Below are positions 1 to 7,346 of a DNA stretch of 31,240 nt, piece after piece. The DNA lies in NCBI RefSeq assembly GCF_947253225.1, contig NZ_CAMXYR010000014.1, positions 1 through 31,240 on the forward strand. Reading direction: 5' to 3'. Made by a program: the position numbers and the translations under genes. Under the pieces are notes generated by a model. The model did no database searches and was not told where the DNA came from. It saw only the letters and a program-made list of their open reading frames with translations. This stretch comes from an uncultured Anaerococcus sp. (GTDB lineage Bacteria; Bacillota; Clostridia; Tissierellales; Peptoniphilaceae). How positions within the stretch are numbered: the stretch's first letter is position 1; each line of letters starts with the position of its first letter.

Positions 1-2
1 TA

Positions 3-8
3 TATAAT
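3..8 (+). promoter_or_regulatory. Probable -10 box of the first surface-protein operon
   Basis: TATAAT lies about 45 nt before the first start codon. Any -35 box would be outside the window, so the promoter is only half visible. The following AAGGAG at 41-46 is a good ribosome binding site 6 nt before the ATG at 53. Confidence 0.35.
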
Positions 9-52
9 GTTAATGATAAAAAAATATCAGAATAATAGAAAAGGAGAGGGGA

Positions 53-679
53 ATGAAGAAAAAAAGAGTATTAACTACAAGTTTAGTCCTTGCTTTAGGA
101 ACTGGCCTACTTATAACACCAGCATATGCAAATGCTGAGCTTGAAAGTGACTTACAAACAGCAAGTGAGCTTACACAGTCAATGAAGAATCACAAGGTAG
201 AAGTTGATAAGATTAGAAGGGATAAAAGTGAAGAGAAGCCAAATGATGACAAGGAACCTTCTACACCATCAAATAATGACAAAGATTCTGGTAATGATTT
301 AATTGGTGGAGCTTTGGAAAGCAAAGGCTACGATAGCAAAGAAGAAGCTGAGAAGGCAGGTAAAAAAGCTTTAGAAAATTCACCAAACAAAAAATCATTT
401 AGTGTATCAAAAGGTGTAGATGGTAAATATTATTTCCACTTGTGGAAAGATAGTGAAAATCCAACAGAAGACACTAAAGATAAGAAAACTAATAATAGTA
501 AAAACGAAGAATCTACAAACACATCTAAGGCAAAAGAAAGTAAAAATAAAGAAAATAATAAACAAGTAGCAAACAATTCTTCTAACGTAAAAACAGGTAT
601 CACCCCACTTACTGGAGTTATATCAACACTAATTGCATCAATCGGAGCACTTGGTTTTAACAAAAAGGAGAATAAATAA
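53..679 (+). CDS. Secreted, probably sortase-anchored small surface protein
   Basis: A 208-residue exported protein of unknown function. Residues 1-27 form a signal peptide (KKKR, a hydrophobic core, AYANA cleavage site). A Lys/Glu/Asp-rich low-complexity region follows. Residues 90-131 form a compact domain (KGYDSKEEAEKAGKKAL then GVDGKYYFHLW) that looks like the small alpha/beta modules recurring in cell-wall proteins of anaerobic cocci. A Lys/Asn/Ser-rich wall-spanning segment (about 138-175) leads to NVKTG at 178-182, a hydrophobic helix and a KKENK tail. That is the architecture of an LPXTG-type sorting signal with an altered pentapeptide. The start is fixed by AAGGAG 6 nt upstream. Its stop overlaps the start of the next gene by one base, so the two are co-translated. 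Wall anchoring is an inference; no ligand can be assigned. Confidence 0.7.
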   Translation: MKKKRVLTTSLVLALGTGLLITPAYANAELESDLQTASELTQSMKNHKVEVDKIRRDKSEEKPNDDKEPSTPSNNDKDSGNDLIGGALESKGYDSKEEAEKAGKKALENSPNKKSFSVSKGVDGKYYFHLWKDSENPTEDTKDKKTNNSKNEESTNTSKAKESKNKENNKQVANNSSNVKTGITPLTGVISTLIASIGALGFNKKENK

Positions 680-1638
680 TGAAAAGAAGTATTAAAGCAG
701 CACTAATCCTAGCATTAGGTTTAGGTCTTATAACAGGAACAAATACCGATATTAAAGCTTACGCTGAAAGTGAAGTAAGATATGTAGAAAATAAACAAGA
801 ACTCAAAAGAGTTGAAGAAGCTATAGCTGAGCTTAAAGCTTCTAAAACTGATTTAGACGAATCTATTAGCGCCGCTGTTGAAAGAATTAGAAACTCTAAT
901 CCAACATCACCTACAGAAGAAGAACTAAAAGTTTTAAACCCTGCTTATATGAAAAGTGTTGAGGCTAAAAATTTAATCTTAAAACTAGAAACATATAAAC
1001 TAAAACTTGAAGAAGAAAAGCCTTCTGATAAGAATAAGCCATCTGATAAAGAAGAAACCCCATCTGATAAACCTTCTGAAAAAGATAAACCAACCGATGA
1101 GGATAAACCATCAGAAGAAAAACAAAAAATCACTAAAAAGACTGTAAAAGAAAAAATTCCATTCAAAACTAAAAGAGCTGTAAACGATCCAGGCCTTAAA
1201 GCAAGAATCGCACAAGTCGGATCAGACGGTTTTGTTGAATACGAACTAACCTATAAAGGCGACAAACTAATTGATAAAAAAGAAATCAATAGAGTTGAAC
1301 CAACAGATGAAATTATAGAAACACATGTTAAGGTAAAAGACGCTAAAATGGGTACAAGAGAAGTTGAAGACAAATCTAAGCCAATCTATAAGACAGAATA
1401 TCAACAAAAAGCCTTTGTTAGAGGATATCCAGAAAAAGAATGGATCGAAACTGGTGAAGAAAACGTTCAATACTGGGAATTCGATTCCTTTAAAGAAGCT
1501 TATGATTTCTTTATAAAAAATAATATCATGGGAAACTATGGTGATTTAGACAAATATAAAGAAGTCAAAACTCTAGTTGGATACGAAAAGAAAACTGAAA
1601 CTTATGAAATCTCCCCTGCTGTTTATGAATGGAGATAA
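679..1638 (+). CDS. Secreted G5-domain protein
   Basis: A 319-residue exported protein. A signal peptide covers residues 1-29 (MKRSIKAA, hydrophobic stretch, AYA). A charged helical region (about 35-112) may be a coiled coil. Residues 113-148 are a PSDK/PTDE repeat linker typical of wall-spanning segments. Residues 151-219 match the G5 domain (conserved TVKEKIPF start, GSDGFVEYELTY centre, ending in an ETHVKV strand). G5 domains occur in surface proteins and some bind glycans or zinc. The C-terminal 100 residues are Tyr/Glu-rich and unrecognised (WIETGEENVQYWEFDSFKEA). There is no LPXTG motif, membrane helix or binding repeat at the C terminus, so the protein is probably released or held non-covalently, perhaps by the anchored partner encoded just upstream with a TAATG overlap. 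The ribosome binding site AAGGAG lies inside the end of the upstream gene. Confidence 0.7.
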   Translation: MKRSIKAALILALGLGLITGTNTDIKAYAESEVRYVENKQELKRVEEAIAELKASKTDLDESISAAVERIRNSNPTSPTEEELKVLNPAYMKSVEAKNLILKLETYKLKLEEEKPSDKNKPSDKEETPSDKPSEKDKPTDEDKPSEEKQKITKKTVKEKIPFKTKRAVNDPGLKARIAQVGSDGFVEYELTYKGDKLIDKKEINRVEPTDEIIETHVKVKDAKMGTREVEDKSKPIYKTEYQQKAFVRGYPEKEWIETGEENVQYWEFDSFKEAYDFFIKNNIMGNYGDLDKYKEVKTLVGYEKKTETYEISPAVYEWR

Positions 1639-1644
1639 TACAAT

Positions 1645-1673
1645 AGACTCGATTAATTCGAGTCTTATTTTTT
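1645..1673 (+). terminator. Rho-independent terminator of the two-gene surface operon
   Basis: AGACTCGA (1645-1652) and TCGAGTCT (1658-1665) form a perfect 8-bp stem with a TTAAT loop, followed by TATTTTTTT. It starts 6 nt after the G5-protein stop codon. Confidence 0.9.
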
Positions 1674-1712
1674 ATCAGTATTTATTGAAACACTTCAACA
1701 TACAATAATAAT

Positions 1713-1741
1713 TTGACAAATTTATTAAATAATGATAAAAT
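1713..1741 (+). promoter_or_regulatory. Sigma-A type promoter of the thioester adhesin gene
   Basis: TTGACA (1713-1718), 17 nt, TAAAAT (1736-1741): a perfect -35 and a 5/6 -10 box. Transcription would start near 1748, giving a leader of about 70 nt before the ATG at 1817. The promoter lies right after the upstream terminator, so this gene is an independent unit. The rest of 1674-1816 shows nothing else I can support. Confidence 0.75.
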
Positions 1742-1816
1742 ATAAGGTGAACAAATATTATGAAAGGAAGGTGAAAATCAAATTAAACAAATACAAAACA
1801 TATAGGAGAAGATAAT

Positions 1817-4300
1817 ATGAAAAAGAAATTTAAACTCTTAAGTTTTGTATTCATATTCCTACTAAGTTTTGTAGGAATAAACAAAGTAAACGCTGACAGA
1901 AATGGTACAAATTATTATTTAAGCTTTAGTGTAGATGATAAGACGCCAGTAGGAACAATAATAAAAAATACGGCTAGAATCACACAAATGCAAAGTGATA
2001 GTGTTGGAGACCCAGCGATGGCTCCTGGTGAGTTTAGATTATACGGGATAAACGAACCAACATTCTGCACACAAGTTAATGCTCAAATATATACAGAAAG
2101 TGGCACATACACCGAAGAAAAATCTATTCCTATCAGCCAAGAATATATTGATATTTTTGCATACTCTCATTTAAAAAAAGATACAAAAAATCAAAAAATA
2201 TTTGATAGACCAACAACTAAACTTCTACAAGCCGCAGTTTGGGAACATTTGGGACAAGCTAGGCTTAATTCAACCTATAAAGCTATAGTAGATAAGCAAA
2301 AAATTATAGCTAAAAAAGCTAGGAATATTACCCGTGATTTGACGAGTATTAAAGGAAGTACCGTTTTGCCATATAAGTCACAACATGGCTCTATTACCTC
2401 TAGTGAAGATCACATGTTAAAACTTATCGAAAATTTAGTAAAAACTACTCCAGAAATAATACTAAAAACCACATCAACAAACGGTACAGCGAGCATTTCC
2501 GCACAAGGAACCTTAACTTATAATGTAAAAGATCCGAGTAAGCCAACAACTATAACTGTTTACTGGAAAGATTATTTCTTAAATGTAAGTGGAGAAGAAA
2601 TTAAATGGAAATCAAAGTTATCAGCAAAAGGGTATTATGGACAAGATTTATCCACTTTTAAACTTCACCAAAAGGATGCTAGTATTACCTTTACCTTCGC
2701 TCCGCAAGATGAAGAACTTAAAATCAAAAAATATGAAAAAACTACCCTACAAAATAGTATCAAAGCTTGTAACGAAGCTCCAAAACTATATCAACTAGAT
2801 GGTGCAGTATATGGTGTCTATGACAACCTAGATAATGCTAAGGCTAATAGAAACCCATTTAAAACATTAACTCTAAGATATGACTCAGGTAATAGAACTT
2901 ATGTTAGCGGTACAGTTAAAGTTCCAGCTAATAAGACTTATTGGATTAGAGAGATAAAAGCTCCAAAAGGCTATTCTCTAAATCCAAACTATTACACAGT
3001 TCATGCAAAGACTACTAATGTTTACCAAGAAGTAGATGAAAATGCCATTACCGACCCTATTCGTATAATGGTTAATAAAAAAAGCGATAAGCGTAAACCA
3101 CTAGCTGGTGCAGAATTTGAAGTATCTTATTTCAATGACTTACTAACTAAAGAGCAAATAGGCAACATAAGACCAACAAGGACTTGGAAATTTAGAACAG
3201 ACTCAAGCGGAAGAATATATTTAAACGATCAATACAAAATAGGTGGAGACCCTCTTTATAAAAAATCTGATGGCACACCTACTGGTTTAAAAGGAACTTA
3301 TCTAATAAGAGAAACTAAAGCTCCTAAAGGATATAAGCTTGACACTAAACAAGAGATTAGACATATCACTGGCGATCAAAGCTTTGTTAGCACTGTCAAG
3401 TTTGAAAACAACCCAGTAAACGCAACTAACGTAGAACAAGTTGGTAAAATCAGTATCGAAAAAATTGATAAAGAAACTAAACAAAGACTAAATGGTATCA
3501 AATTTGATATAAGACTTATGGAGGCTCAAGGTGAAAATGACATAGAACCTGGAACTATAGTCGATACTCTAGTTATGGGAGAAAAGGAAGAAAGTAAAGA
3601 ACTCCCATTAGGTCTTTACGAAATAATTGAAAGACCCGATTCCTTAAAAGGTCGTGGTTACCAAATTATGCAAAAACAGCTTGCGATAATGATAGAGGGT
3701 TCAGACGACGGCAACAAGTTCGGTGATTATAGTTACACATCTAAAAAACATAATCAAAACCTCATAAACGCTCGTGCTGGCAAAAATGGCAATAATGACT
3801 GGACTCTATTCTTAACCTTAGATAACATTCCACAAAAAGGTACTCTAACCCTTATCAAAGAGGCACCAATGTTGACTGGAACAACAACTGAGGATAAATT
3901 TGGTTACAAAGTTACAAAACCAAAAATTGAAAAAGAAAGACTTGCTGGAACAAAATGGCAATTAATTGCTGATGGGGATATTATCTCGAAAGATGGAGTA
4001 ACACCTCTATACCAAAAAGGTCAAGTAGTAGAAACCCTTACATCAACTACAACATCCACAACCAGTAGAGAACATCCTTTAGGAAAATATATCCTAAAAG
4101 AAGTCGACTCCCCTAAACAATACACAGTCGATTTAAACTCTTATGATGTAACTTTTAACGTTCAAGATCCAGAAGTTAGAATTCATTCAATAACAACAAC
4201 AAGACAAAACGAAAGAAAAGAAATTCCTTTTACTTTCACAAAAGAATTTGAAGGTTCTAAATACTTCACAAGAGACCCAGAAGCAATCTTTGGTCTCTAA
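1817..4300 (+). CDS. Thioester-domain, SpaA/Cna-B repeat adhesin, prematurely ended
   Basis: An 827-residue exported adhesin or pilus-tip-like protein. A signal peptide covers residues 1-26. Residues 70-200 resemble the TQXA-type thioester domain of Gram-positive adhesins: Cys84 (PTFCTQ) and Gln138 (LLQAAVW) are the expected cross-linking pair. Known thioester domains bind host proteins covalently. Four SpaA/Cna-B-like beta domains follow at about 302-400, 413-530, 542-640 and 674-790. They carry recurring AGAEF or AGTKW motifs and REIKAPKGY or RETKAPKGY strands whose Glu usually assists an intramolecular Lys-Asn isopeptide bond. A fifth repeat starts at 801 and is cut by TAA at 4298-4300. 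No sorting signal or membrane anchor is left. The ATG is set by AGGAGA 7 nt upstream. The product may be secreted or non-functional; see the remnant directly downstream. Confidence 0.8.
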   Translation: MKKKFKLLSFVFIFLLSFVGINKVNADRNGTNYYLSFSVDDKTPVGTIIKNTARITQMQSDSVGDPAMAPGEFRLYGINEPTFCTQVNAQIYTESGTYTEEKSIPISQEYIDIFAYSHLKKDTKNQKIFDRPTTKLLQAAVWEHLGQARLNSTYKAIVDKQKIIAKKARNITRDLTSIKGSTVLPYKSQHGSITSSEDHMLKLIENLVKTTPEIILKTTSTNGTASISAQGTLTYNVKDPSKPTTITVYWKDYFLNVSGEEIKWKSKLSAKGYYGQDLSTFKLHQKDASITFTFAPQDEELKIKKYEKTTLQNSIKACNEAPKLYQLDGAVYGVYDNLDNAKANRNPFKTLTLRYDSGNRTYVSGTVKVPANKTYWIREIKAPKGYSLNPNYYTVHAKTTNVYQEVDENAITDPIRIMVNKKSDKRKPLAGAEFEVSYFNDLLTKEQIGNIRPTRTWKFRTDSSGRIYLNDQYKIGGDPLYKKSDGTPTGLKGTYLIRETKAPKGYKLDTKQEIRHITGDQSFVSTVKFENNPVNATNVEQVGKISIEKIDKETKQRLNGIKFDIRLMEAQGENDIEPGTIVDTLVMGEKEESKELPLGLYEIIERPDSLKGRGYQIMQKQLAIMIEGSDDGNKFGDYSYTSKKHNQNLINARAGKNGNNDWTLFLTLDNIPQKGTLTLIKEAPMLTGTTTEDKFGYKVTKPKIEKERLAGTKWQLIADGDIISKDGVTPLYQKGQVVETLTSTTTSTTSREHPLGKYILKEVDSPKQYTVDLNSYDVTFNVQDPEVRIHSITTTRQNERKEIPFTFTKEFEGSKYFTRDPEAIFGL

Positions 4301-4423
4301 CTTGCAGAAGATTATACAGAAAATAGCACAACAATCAGAAAAGATACTTTACTAGATGCCATTAAGGTAAAGGCTATAGATTCTGAAAGTTAGAGTGGTA
4401 ATGACTTAGTTTTACATAGCTAA
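4301..4423 (+). pseudogene. In-frame remnant of the adhesin's fifth SpaA repeat
   Basis: Reading past TAA 4298-4300 in the same frame gives LAEDYTENSTTIRKDTLL, DAIKVKAIDSES, a TAG at 4391-4393, then SGNDLVLHS and TAA at 4421-4423. Joined to the end of the annotated protein this reads FGL-stop-LAEDYTEN, which fits a SpaA strand in which Tyr normally stands at the stop (TAT/TAC to TAA). The continuing protein-like sequence points to a point nonsense mutation followed by decay or deletion, since no later repeat or anchor region remains before the convergent gene at 4434. The interval has no convincing terminator; only a short A/T-only hairpin around 4409-4430 is present. Confidence 0.6.
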
Positions 4424-4433
4424 AATTTTTAAT

Positions 4434-6110
4434 CTAGGTATGTATTTTTTTAATTTGATTCTTAATTAAGATCGCTCCTGCTTTAGCTAGGTTATTTAAA
4501 TCATTTATTGGGATAAAATCTTTATAGAAAAGGTATGCGGCATTTTCTGGATTGTCCTTGTGGATTAGGGCTGCTATTTTTATATTTTTCTTTCTTAATT
4601 TATTGATTTCATCTTTATAATCGGTAAGGGCAGCTTGTCCCTTGTATGGTTTATTTAATAATAATCCTTCTGTTATCAATGGCTTGATGTCGCTAGGACT
4701 TGCATCTGTTAATATCAAAAGAAGTTCGTTTTTGGCGTTTCTTTCTGTAATTGAGGAGATTGCTCTCATTGCCAACCCATCCCTATTAAATCCAATTGTT
4801 TTATAAGAAAATATCCTATTGATGTCAGCTTTTTCGCCAAAGTCTTTTAGGAAAGTAAGGACTGTGTAGTCGTCAACAGTCGAGTAGCTTATAATCCTAT
4901 GATTGATATTATTTTTGCTAAGAGCTATGGATAGGATATAGGCTTCACTTGCTACAATTTCTTGTTTGTAGAGTAGGGAGGTAGATCCATCTAAAAGTAT
5001 AGTTATTTTAAATGTATCTTTGGCATCATAAGTTTTTTTAGTAAAAATCTTTGGGTTATTTCCTACTTTTGATTTCCAGGAAAGAGAACCAACAAGCATT
5101 CCTTCTTTTGTGAGATAAGTGTCGGCGTCATTTATAGAATTTAGGGACAGTTTTATATTTTTGGCAAGTTTATTTATTATCCTCTTATTTTTATTTTCAT
5201 TTTCTTTGTAGTAGGTATAATTTCTTTCTCTGGCTTTTTGATTTAGACTATTTATCAGATCATAAGAATTGGTAGACTCACCTCTGGTAAAGTACACATG
5301 TGATTTTTTGTGCTTATCAACTGCACATATTTCGTTTATGAGTAGTTCTGTTTCTAAGCTAAATAGTGGTTTGCCAAAAGTCCTAATGATATCTTCTCTC
5401 TTAGAATTTCTTAGTTGTGCTACGAAATTTTCTATGAAGTTATTGGTTGACGCATTTTTATTTTTAAAAATATCTGCCTTATTAGATCTTTCTAGTTGGT
5501 AGACACCTTTTAAATTAAAGAGAGAAAAGCCAATGTTTAATGGACTAATATATTTCTTTTTTTCTGAGAAATTAAGATACTTTCTAAATAGATATAGGAT
5601 TTTACTAGATAGATTTCTAGAATTTGTAGAAGAATCTAAGGAAAAATTATTATATATCTGGTTTTCTTTTTCTGATAATTTATATTTTATCCCAAGAAGA
5701 TCAGAGGATCTTTTCATTACTAGACTGTAATATAAGTTTTCCTTAAGGGCTAAATTTCTTCTTCTAAGGTCATTTTTATCTTGTAGGAATTCTCTTGCAT
5801 AATTACATCTTAAGTTTGTAATGTGAGGTCTATTCAGATATTCCTTTTTGTAGCAGATATCTTCCAGTAAATATACTGCAAAAAGATCGAGACTATCCCT
5901 GTTCTTGTTATCTTCCCAAAGACTAAATAGATTATCTATAGTATCTTTACCAAAGTATTTTATTGATAGACCTATAATTAGATTAGTATAAAAATCGGGA
6001 TTTCCACTTAGATCAAAACCAACAAGAGGAGGTTTAAAATTATAAGATTTGGCTCCGTTGTATATTTGGTTATATATTCTATTTTCTTCATTAAAAGATT
6101 TAGTATTCAA
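4434..6110 (-). CDS. VWA-domain (CobT/NorD-like) partner of a MoxR-type ATPase
   Basis: About 558 residues. The N-terminal 350 residues are helical, charged and unrecognised. The C-terminal part is a von Willebrand A domain: an ILLDGSTS strand gives the MIDAS DxSxS (about 374-378), a GFNRDGLAMRAI segment (about 440-451) resembles the DGxAL motif of CobT and NorD proteins, and LTDASPSD (about 467-474) supplies the last MIDAS acidic group. VWA proteins of this class work with a MoxR/NorQ/CobS AAA+ ATPase to insert metals or mature enzymes, and that ATPase is encoded directly upstream. Start choice: ATGs at 6158 and 6122 lack a ribosome binding site, whereas TTG at 6110 has GGAG 6 nt upstream and an 11-nt overlap with the ATPase gene; the ATG starts would give 574 or 562 residues. 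The substrate is unknown. Confidence 0.7.
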   Translation of the reverse strand: MNTKSFNEENRIYNQIYNGAKSYNFKPPLVGFDLSGNPDFYTNLIIGLSIKYFGKDTIDNLFSLWEDNKNRDSLDLFAVYLLEDICYKKEYLNRPHITNLRCNYAREFLQDKNDLRRRNLALKENLYYSLVMKRSSDLLGIKYKLSEKENQIYNNFSLDSSTNSRNLSSKILYLFRKYLNFSEKKKYISPLNIGFSLFNLKGVYQLERSNKADIFKNKNASTNNFIENFVAQLRNSKREDIIRTFGKPLFSLETELLINEICAVDKHKKSHVYFTRGESTNSYDLINSLNQKARERNYTYYKENENKNKRIINKLAKNIKLSLNSINDADTYLTKEGMLVGSLSWKSKVGNNPKIFTKKTYDAKDTFKITILLDGSTSLLYKQEIVASEAYILSIALSKNNINHRIISYSTVDDYTVLTFLKDFGEKADINRIFSYKTIGFNRDGLAMRAISSITERNAKNELLLILTDASPSDIKPLITEGLLLNKPYKGQAALTDYKDEINKLRKKNIKIAALIHKDNPENAAYLFYKDFIPINDLNNLAKAGAILIKNQIKKIHT

Positions 6111-6984
6111 ACATATCTCCATAATATATTTTTTCTTTAAATCGGGATTTGATAACATCAGTGATTAGAGCTTGTTCAAAAGCGTCAAATACTTTGTTTA
6201 CAAGGCACATCCTGAGAGCCTCATTATATTCGAGTCCATTTTTGGAAAGATCTATAGAATCAAATATCCCTCTAAGGTCAATTGCATTTTCAGATATTTC
6301 GTTATTATCTGCTTTTAATTTGATATCGTAGAATAATTTAATAATCTGATTTAACATTTCATCTTTTAAATTAGGATAGGTTTCTTTAAGTAATATTTTG
6401 AGATTTTCTTCTTCGATAGTAGGCATATCAATTATTACAAACCTTGAGAGTAGAGCTTCGTTTAGCTCACGAGTTCCCTCGTAGTTATAATTCATTGTAG
6501 CTATAAATCTAGTCGCAGGATGAATTTTGATCAATTCATATGCTGGTATATCAATTATTCTCCTGTAGTCTAAAATAGAGTGGAGGGTCGCCATTGCTTC
6601 ATTTCTAGCCATATTTATTTCATCCAAAACTAGAAAGCCACCTGCTTGACAAGCATTTGTTACTGGCCCTTTCCTAAAAATAACTTCTCCATCTTTTAAG
6701 GTATCAGTTCCTATTAGGATTGATGAGTCGATATTTACATGAAATGACACATTCCACATAGGCCTTTGAAATATAGTAGACAAGTTTTCAGCGAGAACAT
6801 TTTTTCCTGTAGATTTAGCTCCTACTAAGAGTATATTCTTGCCTGACAAAATAGCAGTAGTTGCTTTATGGATAACAGAAGTACCACGATAGGTATACTT
6901 TGGATGTGCAATCCTATTTTTGTATTCGGATTTTACAGGGTAATCTTTTATAAATTGTCTTATTCTTTTAGATTCATCTATCAT
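6100..6984 (-). CDS. MoxR/NorQ-family AAA+ ATPase
   Basis: A 294-residue single-domain AAA+ protein. Visible motifs: P-loop GAKSTGKN (55-62), Walker B FLVLDEIN (117-124), sensor-1 FIATMN (160-165) and an arginine-finger-like LLSRF (178-182). The Walker B to sensor region, with FRKGPV before it and an RELNEALLSRF tail, is typical of the MoxR/NorQ/CbbQ/CobS branch, which remodels or metallates partner enzymes together with a VWA protein. The residue after the P-loop Lys is Asn instead of Ser/Thr, which is unusual and could alter Mg-ATP handling. It starts 1 nt after the stop of the upstream small CC protein and overlaps the VWA gene, so all three are translationally coupled. Family assignment is firm; the target is not known. 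Confidence 0.85.
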   Translation of the reverse strand: MIDESKRIRQFIKDYPVKSEYKNRIAHPKYTYRGTSVIHKATTAILSGKNILLVGAKSTGKNVLAENLSTIFQRPMWNVSFHVNIDSSILIGTDTLKDGEVIFRKGPVTNACQAGGFLVLDEINMARNEAMATLHSILDYRRIIDIPAYELIKIHPATRFIATMNYNYEGTRELNEALLSRFVIIDMPTIEEENLKILLKETYPNLKDEMLNQIIKLFYDIKLKADNNEISENAIDLRGIFDSIDLSKNGLEYNEALRMCLVNKVFDAFEQALITDVIKSRFKEKIYYGDMFEY

Positions 6985-6985
6985 T

Positions 6986-7294
6986 TTATTTCTCTATTGG
7001 TATTTCATTTGCAACGTAAAGTTTCTTAAAATTTCCTAGGCCAAAGGCAGATAAGGTAATTTCTTGATCGTCCTTTATATACATTGAGATAGTTGGATTG
7101 TAAAAGATTGAGATATTTTCAAAATTAGTTTTTAGATATCTGCTATTATCATCATCCTTAAAACTTATGTCAAAATCTACAGTGCCAATTCCGCAACAAG
7201 CTGCCTTTTGGTCAAGGTCTGGATTGATAAAAATTTTGTCAATCTTCTTTTTTTCTAAAAAATTCAAAGCCTTTTTATCTAAGATAAATTTCAT
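6986..7294 (-). CDS. Small CC-motif protein, possibly HesB/IscA-like
   Basis: A 102-residue cytosolic protein with no signal peptide or membrane helix. The order of elements (KALNFLEKK helix, DKIFINPD strand, KAACCGIG, a DISFKDD strand, then ISMYIKDD and GLGNFKKLYV strands near the C terminus) recalls the HesB/IscA A-type fold. The adjacent Cys pair (Cys33-Cys34) is in the place where small HesB-like (seleno)proteins carry a CC or Cys-Sec pair. This is pattern recognition, not a confirmed match. It is the first gene of a tight unit with the MoxR-type ATPase and VWA protein, which suggests a metal, Fe-S or redox role. AGGAGG 4 nt before the ATG fixes the start. Confidence 0.6.
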   Translation of the reverse strand: MKFILDKKALNFLEKKKIDKIFINPDLDQKAACCGIGTVDFDISFKDDDNSRYLKTNFENISIFYNPTISMYIKDDQEITLSAFGLGNFKKLYVANEIPIEK

Positions 7295-7307
7295 TTTTCC
7301 TCCTAAT

Positions 7308-7337
7308 AAAAAAGGGGATGGCTAATGCCACCCACCC
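7308..7337 (-). terminator. Terminator of cstA, abutting the next gene's ribosome binding site
   Basis: On the minus strand GGGTGGC (within 7327-7337), loop ATTA, and GCCATCCC (7315-7322) form a stem of about 8 bp with one G-U pair, followed by six T (7313-7308). Three bases later comes AGGAGG (7304-7299), the ribosome binding site of the CC-motif gene. Confidence 0.85.
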
Positions 7338-7346
7338 TTATAGTCT

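Noticed and set aside
1021..1125. Repeated PSDK-coding units as a tandem repeat or CRISPR-like array
   Set aside because: The units are short, imperfect and in frame; they encode a wall-type linker in the G5 protein.
1772..1816. Possible 14-codon leader peptide (GTG start) before the adhesin gene
   Set aside because: The purine-rich stretch touches the GTG with no spacing, the peptide is just Lys/Arg-rich, and no attenuator hairpin is present.
4394..4433. TTTTA...TAAAA hairpin as a bidirectional terminator between the adhesin and the VWA gene
   Set aside because: Only five A/T pairs are certain; too weak to call as a terminator.
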